Shown: positions 26,431-35,383, numbered from the stretch's first letter. The stretch: 39,218 nucleotides of DNA from Burkholderiales bacterium (GCA_030681095.1 JAUXTZ010000099.1:1-39218); one strand, 5' to 3'. Program-made: numbers and translations. Notes: generated by a model not told the origin, from the sequence alone.

Positions 26431-26461
26431 AGACCCGCGAGATGGCGTTATCTTCGACGGC

Positions 26462-27505
26462 ATGATTCGTCGTGCCTATGCCGCTTTCACCGTAACGCTA
26501 GACCCGTCCCGCAAGGATGTTCGGCTAATCCCTGCCGGTCAGTTTCGCGCCGTCGATGGTCGTCCCAAGAATATTCCCGGTTGGAAGCTCGACGCAGCGT
26601 TGGCGGCGCGTGTCATTGCCCGCGTCGCGGATCGTGCCGATGCGCGCGTCGTCGATTACGAACACCAGACTATCTACTCGGAAAAGAACGGCCAGCCCGC
26701 ACCTGCCGCCGGCTGGTTCAAAAATCTCGAATGGCGCGAAGGCGATGGCTTGTACGCCACCGATATGGAATGGACTGAGCGCGCCGTTGGCCATATCGCG
26801 GCGAAGGAGTACCGGTACATCTCGCCGGTTTTTGCCTACGACCAGAAAACCGGCGAAGTGCTAGACATCCTCCACGCCGGCATTACCAACAACGCCGGGC
26901 TCGATGGTCTGACCGACCTCGCCACCCTCGCCGCCAAGTTTGACGCCGACCACTCCCCGGCAGATCAGGGAGACAACATACCAAAGGAGAAATCCATGTC
27001 AGTGATTTTAAGAAAGCTGCTCGGTCTGGCTGAAGACGCCGACGAGAAAGCGGTCGAAGGCGCGGTCACCGCGCTCAAGGCCAATGCGGATAAAACCGCG
27101 ACACTCGAAACCGAAGTCGCCGCGCTGAAAGCCACCGCACCCGACCCGGCCAAGTTCGTGCCCGCCGACACCGTGAAGGCCCTGCAAACCGAGGTCGCAA
27201 CCCTCACCGCGCAGATCCACGGCCGCGCAGTGGACGAGATGATCGCTGCTGGCCTGAAAGATGGGCGCATTCTGCCCGCGATGGAAAGCTGGGCGCGTGA
27301 TCTGGGCAAGAAGAGTGTCGCTGACCTCAAGAGCTATCTGGACAACGCCAGCCCGGTGGCCGCGCTACACGGCACGCAAACCGGCGGTAGGGAGCCGGGT
27401 GGCGGCAAGGATGGCGCGCTGTCCGAAGAGGAGCTGGCTGTTTGCAAGCAAATGGCCATCGATCCTGAAGCCTACAAGAAAGATAAAGCGGCAGCCGCCG
27501 CCTGA
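26462..27505 (+). CDS. Mu I-like capsid protease with C-terminal scaffold region (gp32-like)
   Basis: IPAGQFRAVDGRP..GWKLDAALAARVIAR..RVVDYEHQTIYSEKNGQPAPAAGWFKNLEWREGDGLYATDMEWTERA..IAAKEYRYISPVFAYD. Confidence 0.94.
   Translation: MIRRAYAAFTVTLDPSRKDVRLIPAGQFRAVDGRPKNIPGWKLDAALAARVIARVADRADARVVDYEHQTIYSEKNGQPAPAAGWFKNLEWREGDGLYATDMEWTERAVGHIAAKEYRYISPVFAYDQKTGEVLDILHAGITNNAGLDGLTDLATLAAKFDADHSPADQGDNIPKEKSMSVILRKLLGLAEDADEKAVEGAVTALKANADKTATLETEVAALKATAPDPAKFVPADTVKALQTEVATLTAQIHGRAVDEMIAAGLKDGRILPAMESWARDLGKKSVADLKSYLDNASPVAALHGTQTGGREPGGGKDGALSEEELAVCKQMAIDPEAYKKDKAAAAA
26996..27505 (+). CDS. Candidate internal-start scaffold (Mu Z-like) in frame within protease gene
   Basis: AAAGGAG (26983-26989) followed by in-frame ATG 26996 (MSVILRKLLGLAEDADEKAVEGAV...). 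Confidence 0.65.
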   Translation: MSVILRKLLGLAEDADEKAVEGAVTALKANADKTATLETEVAALKATAPDPAKFVPADTVKALQTEVATLTAQIHGRAVDEMIAAGLKDGRILPAMESWARDLGKKSVADLKSYLDNASPVAALHGTQTGGREPGGGKDGALSEEELAVCKQMAIDPEAYKKDKAAAAA

Positions 27506-27536
27506 TCGTAACCGTCACTTCGCATAGGAGATATAA

Positions 27537-27950
27537 ATGTCCGCTCTTACCGCTGATCGCGCCACGGCTGAACGCCTGGGCGACGAATTTTCTTTCGATG
27601 TCGCTGCCTCGGTCGTGTGCCGGGCCGGCGGCATCGCCGTCCTGGATGCAACCGGCAACGTCAAGCCCGCTGTCGTCGCTACCGGCCTGGTCTGTATCGG
27701 CCGCTTCGAGGAGACCGTCGACAATAGCGCAGGCGGTGCCGCTGCCGTCAAGGCCAAGGCGAAACGCGGCGTGTTCCGCGTCGGCAACTCGGCTGCCGGC
27801 GACGCCATCACCAAGGCGGAGATCGGCGACACCTGCTACCTGGTTGATGACCAGACCGTGGCCAAGACAGACGGTACCGGTGCCCGTAGCGCCGCCGGCA
27901 AGATCGTCGACGTCGACAGCGCCGGCGTCTGGGTACGCATGGGCCTGTAG
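27537..27950 (+). CDS. Capsid decoration-like protein (DUF2190-like)
   Basis: MSALTADRATAERLGDEFSFDVAASVVCRAGGIAVLDATGNVKPA..GDTCYLVDDQTVAKT..AGKIVDVDSAGVWVRMG; between protease and capsid genes. Confidence 0.82.
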   Translation: MSALTADRATAERLGDEFSFDVAASVVCRAGGIAVLDATGNVKPAVVATGLVCIGRFEETVDNSAGGAAAVKAKAKRGVFRVGNSAAGDAITKAEIGDTCYLVDDQTVAKTDGTGARSAAGKIVDVDSAGVWVRMGL

Positions 27951-27989
27951 GCCTGAGCAAACTCATTCACAGTCCATTAGGAGACATCA

Positions 27990-29042
27990 ATGAAAATCAG
28001 TATCAAGTTTCTCTCGCTGGTTAGCTTGGCCGTCATGGCCCTGCTGGCCTTTACCGCCAATTTACCCCCTCCGGTTTTGCCGGATGGTTCCGCCATGTCG
28101 CCGTTCTTTTTCGGTGGCCTGTTGGTGAACAAGGGCACGCTCGATGCCGTTTTTAACGGGCTAAAAACCCTCTTCAACAATGCACTCAAGGCCCAGCCGG
28201 GAAGCTGGCAAGCCACAGCGATGGAGGTGCCGTCCACCGGCGCTGGCGAGGATTACGCATGGCTCTCGCGCTTCCCCAAGATGCGCAAGTGGGTCGGCGA
28301 GAAATTCGTGAAGGTGCTGGAAGCCGGCAAGTACTACAAGAAGAATGAAGACTGGGAGGCCACCATCGAGGTCGACAGAAATGACATCGAGGATGATCGC
28401 CTGGGCATCTACAACACCCAGGCGATGGGTGCGGGCGAGTCTGCGGGCGAGCTGCGCGACATCATCGTCGATGACCTGAAGAACGGCGCTTTCGTCAACA
28501 CCAGCATGGATGGCCAATATTTCTACGACACAGATCATCCGTTGAAAAGCAGCGACGGCGTCGCGTCAAGCGTCAGCAACAAACTGACGAAGGCGCTTTC
28601 CGCCGCCACCCTGGCTGCTGTGCAGGCCAGCTACGGCGCTGGACGGATAGCCATCATGGGTTTCACTGATTCAGAGGGCATGCCGCTGCGGCTGATCCCG
28701 GACACCCTGGAGGTTCCGCCCGCCCTGGAAGCTGTTGCACGCATCCTGTGCGAGGCCGACAAGCTGCAGGACAACTCGCCCAACCCCTATAAGGGTACCG
28801 CCAAGGTGCTGGTGAATCCCGCACTGACCAGCGCCACCGCATGGATGCTGCATGTGACCAGCAAGCAGAGCATCAAGCCTTTCATCATCCAGATGCGCAA
28901 GCCTCCTGTGTTCGTTTCACAGACCGACATGGCGACCGACGACGTGTTCAACAAGCGCAAGTTCAAGTACGGCGCCGAGGCGCGCGCGACTGGCGTTTAC
29001 GGCTTCTGGCAGCTCAGCGTCGGCAGCGACGGCACCACATAA
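27990..29042 (+). CDS. Major capsid protein (Mu gpT-like)
   Basis: NKGTLDAVFNGLKTLFNNAL...STGAGEDYAWLSRFPKMRKWVGEKF...EVDRNDIEDDRLGIY...YFYDTDHP..KYGAEARATGVYGFWQLSVGSDG. Confidence 0.95.
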   Translation: MKISIKFLSLVSLAVMALLAFTANLPPPVLPDGSAMSPFFFGGLLVNKGTLDAVFNGLKTLFNNALKAQPGSWQATAMEVPSTGAGEDYAWLSRFPKMRKWVGEKFVKVLEAGKYYKKNEDWEATIEVDRNDIEDDRLGIYNTQAMGAGESAGELRDIIVDDLKNGAFVNTSMDGQYFYDTDHPLKSSDGVASSVSNKLTKALSAATLAAVQASYGAGRIAIMGFTDSEGMPLRLIPDTLEVPPALEAVARILCEADKLQDNSPNPYKGTAKVLVNPALTSATAWMLHVTSKQSIKPFIIQMRKPPVFVSQTDMATDDVFNKRKFKYGAEARATGVYGFWQLSVGSDGTT

Positions 29043-29086
29043 CCCTTCGGGTTTTGATACCCAGCCCCTTCCCCGCGAGGGGGCTG
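29041..29086 (+). terminator. Two consecutive hairpins after major capsid gene
   Basis: AACCC-TTC-GGGTTTT (29041-29055) and CAGCCCC (29062-29068)/GGGGCTG (29080-29086). Confidence 0.5.
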
Positions 29087-29121
29087 TAATCAACGTCTGA
29101 TCCAATCAACAGGAGACAATC

Positions 29122-29433
29122 ATGGCCAAGTCCAGCAAGCAATCCAATAAAACCACGCCGCCCGCGCCACCGGCTGCGCCCGTCCAAGCACCACCGGCTG
29201 CGAGCAACACCCCGCCACCAGCGAAAGGCCTGGATGGTGGCGCGCCGAAGAAAGACAAGACCGTGAAGGTGCTGCGCGTGATAGCCAAGCAGCAAGGCTT
29301 CCGCCGCGCAGGACGTGAATTCGGTACTGCAGCGACAGATATCGTGCTGGCCGAATTGAGCGACGAACACATCCAGCAACTCATGAGCGAACCGATGCTG
29401 TCGTGTATTGAAGTTGAAATCGAATCTAACTAG
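29122..29433 (+). CDS. Mu gp35-like (HI1506-related) protein
   Basis: Pro/Ala-rich N-terminus, then VKVLRVIAKQQGFRRAGREFGTAATDIVLAELSDEHIQQL; position after capsid. Confidence 0.75.
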   Translation: MAKSSKQSNKTTPPAPPAAPVQAPPAASNTPPPAKGLDGGAPKKDKTVKVLRVIAKQQGFRRAGREFGTAATDIVLAELSDEHIQQLMSEPMLSCIEVEIESN

Positions 29434-29449
29434 CCCCTAACTAGCTGCC

Positions 29450-29944
29450 ATGTACGCCACCGCCACCGACATTCTCGACCGCTTCGATGCCGAAGAGATC
29501 GCGCAGCGCGCCGACCGGGCCACGCCTCGGCTGGTGACTGCCGATCTCTTGAAGCTCGCTGCGGCCGCCGGTGATCTATCCGGCTACACGGTGGCGGAGC
29601 AAGCGGCGGCAGCGGCGGCACTGGTGCTGGTCAACCGGGCGCTCACCGATGCAAGCGATGCAATTGATGGTTACCTGTCCGGCCGCTATGCGGTGCCGCT
29701 GGCAACCCCACCGCAAGCCATCGGCCGCATTGCGTGCGACCTGGCGCGCTACTACTTGTTCGACGATCAAGCTACCGACACGGTGCAAAAGCGCTATGAC
29801 ACGGCGGTGCAGTTTTGCCGCGATGTGGCCGCAGGGAAAGTTTCATTGGGCGCTATTGTTGATGCGCCGCCCTCCGGCGGCACGGTGGAAATGGTGAGCG
29901 ACGGCACAGTATTCGGCCGCGCGAATTCGGGGAGCTTTATCTGA
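29450..29944 (+). CDS. DUF1320 family protein (Mu gp36-like)
   Basis: YATATDILDRFDAEEIAQRADR...NRALTDASDAIDGYLSGRYAVPLATPPQAIGRIACDLARYYLF. Confidence 0.93.
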   Translation: MYATATDILDRFDAEEIAQRADRATPRLVTADLLKLAAAAGDLSGYTVAEQAAAAAALVLVNRALTDASDAIDGYLSGRYAVPLATPPQAIGRIACDLARYYLFDDQATDTVQKRYDTAVQFCRDVAAGKVSLGAIVDAPPSGGTVEMVSDGTVFGRANSGSFI

Positions 29945-30405
29945 TGGATGTCTGGGGCAAAGTCGATGATGCCGAGATCCTCGGCGCGCTCAAGCGCCTT
30001 ATCTCGCTTGGACGCAACCCGGAACCGGCGATGCGCGACATCGCCACCCTGGGCGAATCGAGCACCCGTCTGCGTTTTCGTACTGAGACCGGCCCGGACG
30101 GCAAGAGGTGGAAACCCAGCCTGCGCGTGCAATTGTACGGCGGCAAGACGCTTACCAAAGATGCCCATCTCTCCGGTTCAGTATCGAGCAATCACGGCCG
30201 CGATTTCGCCGAGTGGGGCGTGAACCGCGTTTATGCCGCCATTCAGCAATTCGGCGGCCGCGCCGGCCGTAAGGTCGGTAAGTTCGGCCCGCTGCGTGGC
30301 GCAATCATCCCTGCGCGCCCTTACCTCGGTGTGTCGAGCGACGATGCGCGCGACATCCTGGACATCCTGCAGCGCCGCATCGACGGAGCCGCGCATGCTG
30401 GCTGA
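29944..30405 (+). CDS. Phage virion morphogenesis protein (gpG-like)
   Basis: MRDIATLGESSTRLRFRTETGPDGKRWKPS..GKTLTKDAHLSGSVSS...ARPYLGVSSDD. Confidence 0.88.
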   Translation: MDVWGKVDDAEILGALKRLISLGRNPEPAMRDIATLGESSTRLRFRTETGPDGKRWKPSLRVQLYGGKTLTKDAHLSGSVSSNHGRDFAEWGVNRVYAAIQQFGGRAGRKVGKFGPLRGAIIPARPYLGVSSDDARDILDILQRRIDGAAHAG

Positions 30406-30991
30406 AGCCGAGAACGGCCTGATCGCGCTCATCAAGGCCGCGCCCGTCGGCGCCAAGTTGCGCGAGGTGGCGAGTCTGCCCGACCTGGATGGCGATAGCT
30501 TGGTGAAAAAATTTTTCAACGATGCGCCGGCCGTCTATGTCGCGCCAGGCAGTTTCCAGGTGCGCGATCGAATTGCCTATTTGAAGTTCGGTCTGGCCTG
30601 CGTTGCCCGCAACAGTCGCGGCCACGCCGCTGCGCGCATCGGCGACGGCAAGCTGATCGGCCTGTACGAAATGATGGAAGCCGTAGCCGCCGCGCTCGAT
30701 GGCGCGGTCGCCGGGGAGTGCGGCTGGTACGTCACCGGCTGCGATTTCATGTCTGACGAGGTGCTCTACAAAAACGGCGTTTACGCCGGTGTGGTACAGA
30801 TCGAGTCGCCTGGTGTCACGCTGCCGTCGTCGCTCGATCCGGCCACGCTCGGTGATTTCATCAGCTTCCGCGCCGATTACGACATCCCGCCATTCGAGAC
30901 GCCGGTCGAGCGCGACAAGTGGAGCAAAGAGCCGCCTGATTACAGCACCAGCAAGCCCGACGTCAGCGAGACGTCGACTGTTCAAACCTAG
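30395..30991 (+). CDS. DUF1834 family protein (Mu gp37-like)
   Basis: LAEAENGLIALIKAAPVGAKLREVASLPDLDGDSLVKKFFNDAPAVYVAPGSF; position before DUF2635. Confidence 0.88.
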   Translation: MLAEAENGLIALIKAAPVGAKLREVASLPDLDGDSLVKKFFNDAPAVYVAPGSFQVRDRIAYLKFGLACVARNSRGHAAARIGDGKLIGLYEMMEAVAAALDGAVAGECGWYVTGCDFMSDEVLYKNGVYAGVVQIESPGVTLPSSLDPATLGDFISFRADYDIPPFETPVERDKWSKEPPDYSTSKPDVSETSTVQT

Positions 30992-31002
30992 GAGACCGAA
31001 CA

Positions 31003-31230
31003 ATGGAAAAAGTTTTCGTAACGCCCGCCGCCGGCATGCGCGTGCGCAAGCAAGACGGCAGCATCTTGGCCGAGAGCGGCGAGCCGGTCGAGCGCAATGC
31101 GTTTTGGCTGCGCCGCCAGCGTGACGGCGACGTGATGCTCGATGCGTTGCCAGATGGAGCGCTGGCGGCATCTGTGCCCGCCGCTGACGATTCAACGGCT
31201 GCAACCGCCGCCACCAAAACCAAGAAATAA
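31003..31230 (+). CDS. DUF2635 family protein (Mu gp38-like)
   Basis: VFVTPAAGMRVRKQDGSILAESGEPVERNAFWLRRQRDGDV. Confidence 0.92.
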   Translation: MEKVFVTPAAGMRVRKQDGSILAESGEPVERNAFWLRRQRDGDVMLDALPDGALAASVPAADDSTAATAATKTKK

Positions 31231-31239
31231 GGAGCGATC

Positions 31240-32718
31240 ATGCCCGACAACATTCCGTTTATGACGATCCCGATCGATTGGCGCGTCCCTGGCCAATACA
31301 TCGAGATCGACCACACCAAGGCCGTGCGCGGCTTGCCCGGTATGCCGCGCCGCATCTTGATTCTGGGCCAGCGTCGAACCACCGGCACGGTTGCTGCGGG
31401 CGTACTAACGCGCGTGAGCCGAAAGGAAGATGGCGTTAACTATTTCGGGCGCGGCTCGATGTTGGCGCAGATGATCGACGCCAGCATTAAGGTTAACCCC
31501 TACACCGAAACCTGGGCGCTCGCACTTGACGACCTGGTCGCTGGCGTTACGGCGGCCGGGACGATTACGGTCACCGGCACCGCAACTGCGGCGGGTACCT
31601 TATACGTGTATGTGGGCGGCGTGCGCATCGCCGTGGGCATCGCCGCCGCCGCTGTGGCAAATACCATCGCCACCAACATCGCCGCCGCGATTAACGCCAA
31701 CCTCGATCTGGCCGTGACCGCAGCAGCAGCTCTCGGCGTGGTGACACTGACCGCGCGCCATAAAGGTGTTGAGGGCAACGATATCAATATCCGCTTCAGT
31801 TATTACGATGGCGAGACCATCCCGAGTGGCGTTACGTTGGCCATCGTCGCCATGTCCGGCGGCAGCGGCAACCCGGATGTGCTCACCGCTATCGCGGCCA
31901 TGAGCACCGGTGCTTATTACACCATCGTGATGCCCTGGACGGATAGCGCAAACATGGTGTCGATGGAATCCGAGCTATCAAACCGCTGGGGCGGCATGGA
32001 TATGCGCACCGGCCACTGCTTCAGCTTCAAGAATGGCACCTACTCCGGCCTTTCGACTTACGGCTCCGCGCGCAACAGCGCCCATACCACAGTGCCGGGG
32101 CTCAACAAATCGCCGACCCTGCCTTGGGTCATCGCGGCGCAGTTTGCAGCGATCGCAGATTTCTCCGCAGGCATCGACCCGGCCGTACCATTTCGCAGCT
32201 TAAGCTTGCCGGATGTGATGGCCCCGGCCGAGGCTGATCGGTTCACCAGTCAAGAGCGCAACCTGCTCATGTACGACGGCATCTCGACCATCATCTTCGA
32301 CGAATCGGGCAAGGCGATGATCGAGCAGATCATCACCACCTACCAGACCAACACCTTCGGTCTGAATGATATCTCGCTGCTCAAACTAAACACCAAATGG
32401 ACGGTGGACTACATCCGCTACGCTTTCCGCTACGCCGTGGCGCGCGATTTCCCACGTCACAAATTGGCTGGCGACGATGTGTTGCCATTCATCCAGGCAG
32501 GGCAACCCATCGCCACGCCAAAGCTGATCAAAAACACCCTGATCGGCGAGGCGATGAAGCTGGTGAAGGTTGGCCTGATCGAGGATATCGAGCAGTTCAA
32601 GCGCGATTTGATTGTAGTGCGTTCGGATGCCGATCCCAACCGGGTTAACGCAATCATCCCGCCGAACATCGTCAATCAATTCGACGTGTTTGCCGCCGCA
32701 GTTCAATTCATTTTGTAA
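31240..32718 (+). CDS. Tail sheath protein (Mu gp39/L-like)
   Basis: INFPFMTIPIDWRVPGQYIEIDHTKAVRGLPGMPRRILILGQR-type N-terminus and ..IATPKLIKNTLIGEAMKLVKVGLIEDIEQFKRDLIVVRSDADPNRVNAIIPPNIVNQF. Confidence 0.95.
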   Translation: MPDNIPFMTIPIDWRVPGQYIEIDHTKAVRGLPGMPRRILILGQRRTTGTVAAGVLTRVSRKEDGVNYFGRGSMLAQMIDASIKVNPYTETWALALDDLVAGVTAAGTITVTGTATAAGTLYVYVGGVRIAVGIAAAAVANTIATNIAAAINANLDLAVTAAAALGVVTLTARHKGVEGNDINIRFSYYDGETIPSGVTLAIVAMSGGSGNPDVLTAIAAMSTGAYYTIVMPWTDSANMVSMESELSNRWGGMDMRTGHCFSFKNGTYSGLSTYGSARNSAHTTVPGLNKSPTLPWVIAAQFAAIADFSAGIDPAVPFRSLSLPDVMAPAEADRFTSQERNLLMYDGISTIIFDESGKAMIEQIITTYQTNTFGLNDISLLKLNTKWTVDYIRYAFRYAVARDFPRHKLAGDDVLPFIQAGQPIATPKLIKNTLIGEAMKLVKVGLIEDIEQFKRDLIVVRSDADPNRVNAIIPPNIVNQFDVFAAAVQFIL

Positions 32719-32727
32719 GGAGCAAAA

Positions 32728-33078
32728 ATGCCACAAGTCACTGGACGCGTATTTATCACAGTCGGCGGGAAGCGCATCAACTCCAAGGAGGGCGCTACGC
32801 TAAAATTTGGCGGGGTCGAGCGCGAAGCCGTGCTCGCCGATAACGGCGTCATCGGGCCGATGGAAAAGATCACCGCGCCGGAGATCGATTGCACCTTGGT
32901 GCATACCAAAGAGGTGGCGCTGAAGGAAATTCAGGACATCATTGATTCGACAATCTCTTTCGATACCGATACCGGTCGCTCTTTCATCATGACCGGTGCG
33001 TTTTTCGCGGGCGGTCTTTCGCTGACGAAAGGAGAACTGCAGATCAAGTTCCAGGGCATCGAGTGCAGGGAGAATTGA
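32728..33078 (+). CDS. Tail tube protein (Mu gp40/M-like)
   Basis: GRVFITVGGKRINSKEGATLKFGGVEREAVLADNGVIGPMEKITAPEIDCTLVHTKEVALKEIQDI. Confidence 0.93.
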   Translation: MPQVTGRVFITVGGKRINSKEGATLKFGGVEREAVLADNGVIGPMEKITAPEIDCTLVHTKEVALKEIQDIIDSTISFDTDTGRSFIMTGAFFAGGLSLTKGELQIKFQGIECREN

Positions 33079-33079
33079 A

Positions 33080-33400
33080 ATGACCGACGAGCTCGAAAAT
33101 AAAACAAACAACCTGACTATTGTTCGCCAGTTCAAACATGGACTGACTATCGCCGGTGTATCGCATAAGGAGTTCGAGATACACGAAGCGTCGCTCGCGG
33201 ATATGCTCGACGCCGAGAAAATCTCGCCTGCGTCGAGCCCAATGAATTTCAACGCAGAGCTAGCCGTGCGTCAGCTCGTGCGCGTGGGGGATTTCACCGG
33301 GCCATTTACCTTGAATCTATTGAAGCGATTGCGCCCGGCTGACTGGTGGACGCTGCGTGACGCGCAAGAGGAGCTTGGCGCAATGGGGGAAGGCGAGTAG
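33080..33400 (+). CDS. Tail assembly chaperone, short form (Mu gp41-like)
   Basis: Between tube and tape measure; ends GAMGEGE*. Confidence 0.85.
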   Translation: MTDELENKTNNLTIVRQFKHGLTIAGVSHKEFEIHEASLADMLDAEKISPASSPMNFNAELAVRQLVRVGDFTGPFTLNLLKRLRPADWWTLRDAQEELGAMGEGE

Positions 33401-33540
33401 AGCGCTGCGCCGGGCCGCTCTATGCAATTCTTTTGCTCGCCACCAAAACCGGCTGGAGCCGCGCGGAAATCGTGGCTCTACCGCCTGCCGAATTCAATTA
33501 TTACCTTGAGAATTTAACTAAGATCAGCGATGGCCTCTAA
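33080..33540 (+). CDS. Tail assembly chaperone -1 frameshift fusion (predicted)
   Basis: G5 run 33385-33389 at ATG-GGG-GAA; -1 frame continues GRRVERCAGPLYAILLLATKTGWSRAEIVALPPAEFNYYLENLTKISDGL* to 33540. Confidence 0.75.
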
Positions 33541-35383
33541 CCGTGACATGAATCTGACAATGCGGTTGATGGCCGATACGCGCCAATGGCAAGCCCGTAT
33601 GGGCGAAACCGAAAAGCGCGTTGCGTCTTTGGGCAAGGGAGTCGAGCAAGAGGGCCGACGCATGCAGGCCGCATTCGTAGGGGTGGAGCGCGCCAGCGTG
33701 CGTGCGACTACGGCGATGGTCAACAACCTGGAAAAGACCGTAAACCGGATGCGGCAACTCGCCAGCATCGCATCCGGCATCGTGGCTGGCGGTTATGTCA
33801 TTAAGCAAGCCGCCGCCGCGCCGATGGCCTACGACAGGCGTTTGGCGTTGATGGCTAACACTGCATTTTCCGACCGCAGTGTGGCGGGGCGTATTGCTGG
33901 TAAGCGTGAGTTAGATTCAACAATCGTTGGCGCGGTGCGTACCGGCGGTGGCACACGCGAGGACGCCGCAGAGACACTAGACTCATTGCTGGCCTCCGGC
34001 GCGTTCAATGCAAAATCGGCAGGTGGGCTTTTGCCGTTGTTGCAGAAATACGCTACCGGCGCTGGTGCCGCGCCGAAAGACTTGGCCAATATTGCAATAC
34101 GTGCCAAACAGAATTTTGGCATTCGCGACGATCAGTTCGGTGAGATGTTCGATAAGGCCATTGCATCAGGCCAGGCGGGCGGTTTCGAGCTTAAAGATAT
34201 GGCACGCTGGTTGCCGCAACAGATGGCCGCTGCGCGGCTCTCCGGCATGAAAGGTATGGGCGGGTTCGAGCGTCTGTTAACCGCAAACCAGCTTGGCGTC
34301 ACCGTTGCGGGCTCCAAGGATGAAGCCGGTAACAACCTGCTAAATCTCTTGGCTAAAATAAATAGCCAAGACACCGCCAATGATGCCAAAAAATTAGGCA
34401 TCAATCTTCCGGGCCGCTTGGCGGCAGGCCGCGAAAAAGGCCGTGAAGGGCTTGATACTTTTATCGACATCATTGATGAAGTCGTCGCAAAAAATCCAAA
34501 ATATAAGCAGCTCCAACAGAAAGCGGCCACTGCAACAGGGGACGAAAAACGCGCCACTTTTGCGAGCATGGCCGACATTCTGCAAGGTTCCGCCATTGGT
34601 AAATTGATTCAAGATCGACAAGCACTGATGTCCGTGATCGGAGAAATGGGACAGCGTGATTATCGAAAAAGAATTGAAGGCGTTTACGGCACAGCGACGG
34701 GCGAAGGAGATCGTTCTTTTGCCGGGGTATCTACTACCGCCAGTCACCAAGAAGAAAGACTAGCCAACGAAAAAGCCGTGGGCATGCAGACGGCTTTTGA
34801 TTCTGTATCGAGTGGTGCGGGCAATCTGGTAGGTAAACTCGCCGACCTAGCACAACAGTACCCTGGTCTGACCGCAGCTACGGTGGCCGCGACGACCGCG
34901 TTGACCGCATTGGCTGCCGCCGCTGCCGCTTCTGGCTTGTTTTCGATGCTGACCGGCGGCAAGGGTGGCGGCGCGATCAAGACGGCTTCCAAACTTAGAA
35001 CCACCGTGGCGCTGTTGGCTGGCGCAACCCCGTCTGGTTTGGCCATGATGGGAAGCGGTGCGCTCGCCACAGGGGGGTTGGCGCTGGCTGGTGCAGGCGC
35101 CGCCGGTTACGGTATCGGCTCGCTTGCTTATAGTAAAGGCCTGGCGGGGACAACGGTCGGTGACAAGATCGGCGAAACGATTGCTAAGACCCTGGCCTTT
35201 TTCGGCAATGAGGAAGCGCGCCGAGCGGTCGAAATAACCGAGAAATTCAAGCAGGCCGAGATCAAGGGCGAGATCCGCGTTAAGGTTGATCAGGACGGTC
35301 GCATCGCATCCGTGCGCGCCACCAGCTCCAACTCCCGCGTGCCAATGAACGTCGATGCGGGCGAGACAATGAGGCAGCCATGA
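33530..35383 (+). CDS. Tail tape measure protein (Mu gp42-like)
   Basis: 617 aa; LTMRLMADTRQWQARMGETEKRVASLGKGVEQEGRRMQAAF...; hydrophobic Ala-rich segments; position after chaperone. Confidence 0.92.
   Translation: MASNRDMNLTMRLMADTRQWQARMGETEKRVASLGKGVEQEGRRMQAAFVGVERASVRATTAMVNNLEKTVNRMRQLASIASGIVAGGYVIKQAAAAPMAYDRRLALMANTAFSDRSVAGRIAGKRELDSTIVGAVRTGGGTREDAAETLDSLLASGAFNAKSAGGLLPLLQKYATGAGAAPKDLANIAIRAKQNFGIRDDQFGEMFDKAIASGQAGGFELKDMARWLPQQMAAARLSGMKGMGGFERLLTANQLGVTVAGSKDEAGNNLLNLLAKINSQDTANDAKKLGINLPGRLAAGREKGREGLDTFIDIIDEVVAKNPKYKQLQQKAATATGDEKRATFASMADILQGSAIGKLIQDRQALMSVIGEMGQRDYRKRIEGVYGTATGEGDRSFAGVSTTASHQEERLANEKAVGMQTAFDSVSSGAGNLVGKLADLAQQYPGLTAATVAATTALTALAAAAAASGLFSMLTGGKGGGAIKTASKLRTTVALLAGATPSGLAMMGSGALATGGLALAGAGAAGYGIGSLAYSKGLAGTTVGDKIGETIAKTLAFFGNEEARRAVEITEKFKQAEIKGEIRVKVDQDGRIASVRATSSNSRVPMNVDAGETMRQP

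Noticed and set aside
30305-31204. 299-aa minus-strand ORF
   Set aside because: Antisense to gp37- and gp38-like genes; Arg/Ala-rich shadow translation.
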